In this document: piece by piece, positions 56,865 to 61,291 of the stretch
Position numbering within the stretch: position 1 is the first letter of the stretch
How the letters are laid out: the number at the start of each line of letters is the position of its first letter
Assembly (NCBI GenBank): GCA_014192625.1
Contig: BJHM01000025.1
Location: forward strand, 1 to 61,291
Reading direction: 5' to 3'
Source: Planctomycetota bacterium
GTDB taxonomy: Bacteria; Planctomycetota; UBA1135; UBA2386
DNA: 61,291 nucleotides
Program-made: the position numbers and the translations under genes
Notes under the pieces: model-generated
Told to the model about the DNA's origin: nothing
The model's database searches: none
The model's input: only the letters and a program-made list of their open reading frames with translations

Positions 56865-57794
56865 TCAGTTGCTTGCGATGGACCTGCCGCGCAGCCTTGC
56901 TGCGGCATCTTTTGCGGGCAGCGAGTTTATGTACATGTCGCCACCGAGCTCGAGTCCGGCAAGCTGGCCGGTGCGCGGTTGGAGTTCAAAATGCCAGTGA
57001 AAGCGTGCGCCCGGAATCCGGTGCAGCCACAGGTTGAAGGATGGGTTTTTGAGGTGGTCGCGCACCGCGCAGAACAAAGCGTGCAGCGCGCTCGCCAGGG
57101 AAGCGCGATCCGTGGCAAGAAAGTCATCGTCGCAGTCGCGCGGCAGGAGCCACGTTTCGTAGGGCAGCTTTGGCGGGTCCGGCACGAGCACAACATGGTG
57201 CTCACTTTCGGCGATGATGCGCTGCTCTGCCGCCGCGGTCGCCATCGTCGCGCACCATGGACAGCGCGCATGGTTTGTCGCGGCATTCAGTTCGAGTGCC
57301 AGGCGTGGCGGCAGCTGATCGAGGCCGATCAGCTGGCTGTGGTTGTGCGCGATCGATGCGCCCGCGAGCGCGCCGACATTTTTGAACAGGAACGCGCAGC
57401 GCACCCCGGGTCGTTGTTCGATCGCGCGGATGCGACGTTGCCAAACGGCGATCACCGCTTGCCAGTCCAAAACGGCAAGGTCCGCAGGCTGCTCGCTGTG
57501 CGTGCTGCTTTCGGCGATGACTTCGTGATGGTGGTTGGCCGGATACTTGTTTACGAACGCGCGCGCCCGCCAGCCAGGCTGGTCAGGCGCGCTGTCCGCG
57601 CTGCGTTCGGCATCGAGTTCGGGCGGCGTTTTATGTTCTTGGCCAGCACAGAACGGACAGGCCGATTTTTCGGCGTGTGCACCGGTGAGGATCGGTCGTT
57701 GCTGCCGCTGTGGTGCCATCAGGATCGGCCGCCCGGTCGTTGGGTCGACCAGTTGCACCGGCTGCGTATTGTGCTGCCCGGCTTCGTTGCTCAT
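56865..57794 (-). CDS. galT: Galactose-1-phosphate uridylyltransferase
   Basis: 309 residues of the HIT superfamily, exchanging UMP between UDP-glucose and galactose-1-phosphate. N-terminal DPTTGRPILMAP and CPFCAGQEHKTPPE contain the Zn Cys pair; the nucleophile site is SIAHNHSQLIG (His-x-His-x-Gln). CPWCATM and HRIPGARFHWHFELQPR are later blocks. Short relative to E. coli GalT (348). The start is ATG 57794. Could also be a nucleotidyl-hexose relative with other sugar specificity. Confidence 0.85.
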   Translation of the reverse strand: MSNEAGQHNTQPVQLVDPTTGRPILMAPQRQQRPILTGAHAEKSACPFCAGQEHKTPPELDAERSADSAPDQPGWRARAFVNKYPANHHHEVIAESSTHSEQPADLAVLDWQAVIAVWQRRIRAIEQRPGVRCAFLFKNVGALAGASIAHNHSQLIGLDQLPPRLALELNAATNHARCPWCATMATAAAEQRIIAESEHHVVLVPDPPKLPYETWLLPRDCDDDFLATDRASLASALHALFCAVRDHLKNPSFNLWLHRIPGARFHWHFELQPRTGQLAGLELGGDMYINSLPAKDAAARLRGRSIASN

Positions 57795-57903
57795 GTGGCG
57801 GCCATTGCGTTTGGCAGTGCCAGGAGATGTGCGGGTCGCATTGCCATCATGCAGCAGGTTGTATAGCTGTGCGACAGGGTGTGCGAGCGGGTCTGTTTGG
57901 CAC

Positions 57904-58254
57904 TCATAGCTGGCGCTTTATGGTGGCACCCAAAAACACCGTTTCCGGGCTCGCCGGTTTTGCCCCATGGATGCCGTAGGCGCGATAGTGGCAGCGCACC
58001 TTGAGCGAGGTGACATGCGGTGGCATTACAACGATGCGCTGGCCAGAGGTGAAGTGTTCTTCAGCCGCTGCCGGGCTGATTTCGCAGGTAAAAATGGTGA
58101 GGTTTTCCCCAGAGATCGGCAGCGCGATCGGCTGGCCCAGTTGCACTGCGTATTCGGCGAGGATGTGGCATTCTTCGTAGTCCGGCCAACTGCGCTCTGG
58201 CAACGTTGAACAAGCGGTCGCCATTGCCGCGAAAGTCAGTAGGATAAAATGCAT
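57904..58254 (-). CDS. Small lipoprotein
   Basis: 116 residues with a signal MHFILLTFAAMATAC (lipobox ATAC) and a beta-rich body with a Cys pair (ECHILAEYAVQLG, TIFTCEISPAAAEEHF, VRCHYRAYG). No family known. The ATG 58254 on the minus strand overlaps the divergent NHL gene start codon (CATG), so promoters of both genes must lie inside the opposite coding sequence or the starts need review. Confidence 0.65.
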   Translation of the reverse strand: MHFILLTFAAMATACSTLPERSWPDYEECHILAEYAVQLGQPIALPISGENLTIFTCEISPAAAEEHFTSGQRIVVMPPHVTSLKVRCHYRAYGIHGAKPASPETVFLGATIKRQL

Positions 58255-59125
58255 GATCGGCGGCCTCGCCGTACAAAAGAACCTGTTGTGTGTCACGTGG
58301 TCTTCGGCCCGCGGGCACGTCTTCCTATTTGATCTGTTAGCGCGCAAAGCCACATCGTCGTGGACGATAGAGGCGCGGCAAGAACGATATTCGGACGCGG
58401 GTGGCGTTGCGATGGACTTGCACTTTCAACTGTTCGTGGCGGATCCGCAGAACCACCGGGTGCACTGTTTTAGCGTGTTTGGCAAGCATCTTTTTGACCT
58501 CGGTATTGCGCCGGTTGGGGATGGTGCCGTGGCGCGGGATCGCCTGGGCGTTTTATGGCGGCCAAACGCAGTGGCGTTGCAAGGTGACGAACTTTGGATC
58601 GCTGGCGGCGAGTTGCCGATGCGTCGCGCGGTGCAACGCTTTGCGCGGGATGGGCGGCCGCTCGGCTACTTGCGTAGTCAGGGCGATCCGGCGGGCGAGT
58701 TTGGTGCGCCGCGCGGCATCTGGGCCGATGCCAGTTGCGTGTTGGTGGCCGACACGCTGCATGGCCAGATCCAGCGTTTTCGACCCGACGGCAGTTACAT
58801 CGCAAGCATCGCGTATGGCAGTCCTGCAAAGCCTGCGCGGCCAATCGCCGTGCTGCAGACGCAGGACCAACGGGTTCTCGCGATCGATGCCGGCAAGCAG
58901 TCGGCGGTGCTGGCGTTTGACCGTTCTGGCAAGCCGGTGAGTGCCGGCGACTTGGCAAGCCACTGCGAGCAAGGCACGGCGATTACCTGTGATGAGCAGC
59001 ATCGTGTGTATTTGCTGGACCAAAACGGGGAGCGCGTGCAGCGTTTTCACCCAGACTTGTCGTTTGACACTCATATCCTAGACCTTGCGGAGCACTTCGA
59101 TGGACAAACTAACGCAGCGCCGTGA
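58253..59125 (+). CDS. NHL-repeat beta-propeller protein
   Basis: 290 residues with about five or six NHL-like strands: GGVAMDLHFQLFVADPQNHRVHCF, PNAVALQGDELWIAGG, APRGIWADASCVLVADTLHGQIQRF, DQRVLAIDAGKQSAVLAFD and CDEQHRVYLLDQNGERVQRF. No clear signal peptide, so cytosolic or membrane-peripheral. It might sense or bind partners. The ATG 58253 is the only one before the first blade. The 3' end overlaps the permease gene by 26 bases. Confidence 0.75.
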   Translation: MIGGLAVQKNLLCVTWSSARGHVFLFDLLARKATSSWTIEARQERYSDAGGVAMDLHFQLFVADPQNHRVHCFSVFGKHLFDLGIAPVGDGAVARDRLGVLWRPNAVALQGDELWIAGGELPMRRAVQRFARDGRPLGYLRSQGDPAGEFGAPRGIWADASCVLVADTLHGQIQRFRPDGSYIASIAYGSPAKPARPIAVLQTQDQRVLAIDAGKQSAVLAFDRSGKPVSAGDLASHCEQGTAITCDEQHRVYLLDQNGERVQRFHPDLSFDTHILDLAEHFDGQTNAAP

Positions 59126-60458
59126 ACTGGGTATTTTTGACGTCGCCTGCGTGGTGATCGGCGGGATCATCGGCGTTGGCATCTTCTTCACGCCGGGCAC
59201 CGTCGCACAGCGCACTGCGTCGCCAGGCGAGATGCTGGCTGCCTGGGGGCTTGGCGGGTTGCTCGCTGCGATTGGCGCTTTGGTGTTTGCCGAACTGAGC
59301 ACTCGCGCTCCCGGTCATGGCGGCATCGTGCGCTACATTCACGCGGCGTTTGGCCCGCTGCCGGCGTTTTTGTTTGGCTGGGCCAACTGGCTCGTGATTC
59401 AGGCTGGCGCGCTAGGCGTCGTTGCGTTGGTGTTGGTCGACCACCTTGTCCTGTTGGTCGCTGGCAAGGACGCGCACTTGTCGCCCGACGTGCAGGTGGC
59501 GCTCGCGATTGCTGCGATGCTGTTGTTTACCGGCACCAATCTGCTCGGCCTCGCGGTTGGCAAGCGCGTGCAAAACGCGCTCACGGTGGCGAAGGTTATT
59601 TTGCTCGCGCTGCTCGCTCTGTGCGCGTTCTTCGTCACAGCCAAAGCGCCGCCCGCTGAGTCGGCGCCGGTGGTTGGTTCGCTCGGCTCGCGCCTCGCAA
59701 GCGCCATCCTGCCGGTGCTGTTTGCCATCGGCGGCTGGCAGCAGGGCTCGTTTCTCGCGGGCGCAGCGCGGCGGCCACAACGCGACGTGCCGCTCGGCAT
59801 CTTGCTCGGCGTCGGCATCGTCATCGTGGTCTACCTGATGATCAACATCGGCTACCTGTCGCTGCTTGGTTTTTCCTTTATGGCCAACACGCAAAAGGTG
59901 GGTGCCGATGCGGCCACCGCAGTGCTCGGCGAGGTCGGCGGCCGCGTGTTTGGCGCGATGGTGGTGATCTCTGCTGCTGGCATCATGAACACGATCTGCA
60001 TGGCGCCGCCCTACGTGCTCTACGCCATGGCAAAAGAAGGACTCTTTCCACGCGCCTTCGGCACGTTGTCAAAGCGCTACCAGACTCCGGTCTACGGCGT
60101 GCTCAGCCAGGGACTGTGGGCGGTGCTGTTGTTGTTGGTGGTGCACCTGCTGGCGCGCAGTTCTGGCGCAGCAGCAAACAACCACCTGGGCTTTCTGTGT
60201 GACGGCGTGGTGTTTGTCGATTGGCTGTTCTTCATGCTCTGCGGGCTAGCGCTGCTTTTGCTGCGCCGCCGTGGTGGCAAGGCGAGCTTTTCGGTGCCGG
60301 GTGGCGCATGGCTTGCTTTGTTGTTCGCACTCGGCGCATGTGCTGTGACGGTAGGCGCGCTGCTGGTGCTGCCGCTGCCGTCGCTGCTGGGCTTTGCCAT
60401 CGTATTGCTCGGCCTGCCGGTATTTTGGTGGTTCCGTAGCGAGCGCCGCGCCAGCTAG
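59100..60458 (+). CDS. APC-family amino acid permease
   Basis: 452 residues with twelve membrane segments. Superfamily blocks: DVACVVIGGIIGVGIFFTPGTVA at the start, GLGGLLAAIGALVFAELSTRAPGHGGI, and LPVLFAIGGWQQGSFLAGAARRPQRDVPLG. It imports an amino acid or amine, substrate unknown. ATG 59100 lies in the last codons of the NHL gene. Confidence 0.9.
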   Translation: MDKLTQRRELGIFDVACVVIGGIIGVGIFFTPGTVAQRTASPGEMLAAWGLGGLLAAIGALVFAELSTRAPGHGGIVRYIHAAFGPLPAFLFGWANWLVIQAGALGVVALVLVDHLVLLVAGKDAHLSPDVQVALAIAAMLLFTGTNLLGLAVGKRVQNALTVAKVILLALLALCAFFVTAKAPPAESAPVVGSLGSRLASAILPVLFAIGGWQQGSFLAGAARRPQRDVPLGILLGVGIVIVVYLMINIGYLSLLGFSFMANTQKVGADAATAVLGEVGGRVFGAMVVISAAGIMNTICMAPPYVLYAMAKEGLFPRAFGTLSKRYQTPVYGVLSQGLWAVLLLLVVHLLARSSGAAANNHLGFLCDGVVFVDWLFFMLCGLALLLLRRRGGKASFSVPGGAWLALLFALGACAVTVGALLVLPLPSLLGFAIVLLGLPVFWWFRSERRAS

Positions 60459-60517
60459 GAAAAATGGCTCGGGTGGCTCGTGGTCGGCAGTGAACAGAAC
60501 GGCTACAACACTTGCCG

Positions 60518-61090
60518 ATGACCGATACCCCACAGACTTCTACGCTCCAAGAAGCCATTGCCCGGATGTTGGGAGAGCTCGATCCCGAACCAAGCCGCCA
60601 TGGCTTGCGCGACACGCCAAGGCGCGTCGAGAAGGCGTTCCGTTTTTATACCGAGGGCTACAAGAAGGACCCGCGCGCGGTGATCGGCGAAGCGCTGTTT
60701 GACTCTGCGTCCGACGAGATGGTGGTGGTGAAGGACATCGAATTGTATTCGCTCTGCGAGCATCACATGGCGCCGTTCTTTGGCAAGGCACACGTGGCCT
60801 ACATCCCAAAGGGCAAGATTGTCGGCTTGTCCAAGCTGGCGCGGGTGGTCGAGGTCTTTGCCCGCCGCCTGCAAGTGCAGGAACGTTTGACGCAGGAAAT
60901 CGCGCACTCCATTCAGGATGTGCTGCAGCCGCGCGGTGTTGGTGTGGTCATCGAGGCCCAGCACCTCTGCATGATGATGCGCGGCGTTGAAAAGCAAAAC
61001 AGCTCGACCGTGACCTCGTGCCTGCTCGGTTCGTTCCGCAGTGACGAACGAACCCGCAGCGAGTTCTTGCAGTTTATTCGGGGGCGGTAA
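60518..61090 (+). CDS. folE: GTP cyclohydrolase I
   Basis: 190 residues, first enzyme of tetrahydrofolate and pterin biosynthesis. [22 protein letters not shown] contains the zinc Cys/His and the catalytic His, [11 protein letters not shown] and [19 protein letters not shown] are also present (second zinc Cys in HLCMMMRG). The ATG 60518 is used; TTG 60512 is in frame. Probably monocistronic. Confidence 0.97.
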   Translation: MTDTPQTSTLQEAIARMLGELDPEPSRHGLRDTPRRVEKAFRFYTEGYKKDPRAVIGEALFDSASDEMVVVKDIELYSLCEHHMAPFFGKAHVAYIPKGKIVGLSKLARVVEVFARRLQVQERLTQEIAHSIQDVLQPRGVGVVIEAQHLCMMMRGVEKQNSSTVTSCLLGSFRSDERTRSEFLQFIRGR

Positions 61091-61105
61091 GGGAGCCGCG
61101 TCATT

Positions 61106-61138
61106 AGTGCTGCGGCCCCGCTAGTAGGCAGCAGCACT
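61106..61138. terminator. Hairpin after folE
   Basis: AGTGCTGC (61106-61113) and GCAGCACT (61131-61138) form a perfect 8-bp stem around 17 bases, 16 bases after the folE stop. The 3' flank TGATGGC has no long T run. It lies between converging genes and may act for both. Confidence 0.5.
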
Positions 61139-61147
61139 TGATGGCGA

Positions 61148-61177
61148 CTTCCCCGCGCTTCCCCGCACTTCCCAGCA
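61148..61177. repeat. CTTCCCCGC 10-bp triplicate
   Basis: CTTCCCCGCG, CTTCCCCGCA and CTTCCCAGCA occur back to back, directly next to the stop codon of the partial minus-strand gene at 61179. The core TTCCCCGC also occurs in the array at 55911-56046. Confidence 0.75.
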
Positions 61178-61178
61178 C

Positions 61179-61291
61179 TTACCGGTTACCAATCCGCAGG
61201 CTTACCGCGTTGGTTGTTACACCACCAAACGGGTTGCCCGCTTGGGGGTCCACGACCAAGGATTGGAAGTAGAGGTTAAAGCCGATTAGCT
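61179..61291 (-). CDS. Partial secreted-protein C-terminus (cut by window edge)
   Basis: The last 36 codons of a minus-strand gene that begins beyond the right edge. The frame has no internal stop and reads LIGFNLYFQSLVVDP, then NPFGGVTTNAVSLRIGNR and a TAA. The pattern (aromatic/Gln strand, LVxDP, short loop, Thr/Asn-Ala-Val-Ser-Leu-Arg-Ile) matches my memory of the C-terminal tail of large secreted planctomycete proteins. It is a fragment, so the identity is only a guess. Confidence 0.6.
   Translation of the reverse strand, partial: LIGFNLYFQSLVVDPQAGNPFGGVTTNAVSLRIGNR

Overview
The window is a GC-rich (roughly 60-65%), densely packed bacterial chromosome segment with about 48 protein genes, one tRNA and no mobile element, CRISPR array or rRNA. 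The mix (ECF sigma factor, PATAN/DUF4388 protein, phytanoyl-CoA-type dioxygenase, multihaem cytochrome, SMUG1, long non-coding spacers) suggests Planctomycetota or a relative. The best single hint is the last 36 codons of a minus-strand gene at the right edge, which look like the C-terminal tail common in large secreted planctomycete proteins. This placement is inference; no phylogenetic marker such as 16S is present.

Layout. 1-2.3 kb: feoA-feoB ferrous iron uptake. 2.4-3.4 kb: a decayed J-domain/membrane gene. 3.5-10.2 kb: SMUG1 DNA glycosylase, ECF sigma factor, a translationally coupled cytochrome/phosphotransferase pair, a PATAN protein and a kinase-methyltransferase fusion. 10.3-16 kb: adenosine deaminase, dihaem peroxidase, RlmI-like methyltransferase, a small charged protein, an anion transporter and a DinB protein. 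16.1-24.8 kb: a complete recC-recB-recD operon with 4-bp overlaps and a perfect 60-bp tandem duplication inside recB.

25.4-38.9 kb is a metal-handling island: a ZIP-like/SO_0444-like permease fusion, divergent from a small secreted His/Cys protein, an outer-membrane channel and a ZnuABC-type importer, facing a cusBAC-type RND efflux operon that begins with a second small Cys-rich secreted protein. This is the most coherent candidate for a new system: uptake and efflux parts share one block, and each arm has its own small secreted thiol/His protein.

39-54.7 kb holds enolase, DUF2459, a membrane-anchored EEP hydrolase, a degenerate metallopeptidase, crcB, an oligopeptide-type binding protein, a Fur-family regulator, proline iminopeptidase, a polysaccharide deacetylase lipoprotein, DUF2339, tRNA-Ala(GGC), glutamyl-tRNA synthetase, rhomboid and a TPR membrane protein. 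54.7-61.3 kb holds an S41/PDZ protein, galT plus a PhyH dioxygenase, a small lipoprotein whose start codon overlaps that of a divergent NHL-repeat gene, an amino-acid permease, folE and the partial edge gene. Short GC-rich tandem repeats with different units sit at three convergent gene junctions on the right side and one lies at the left edge.
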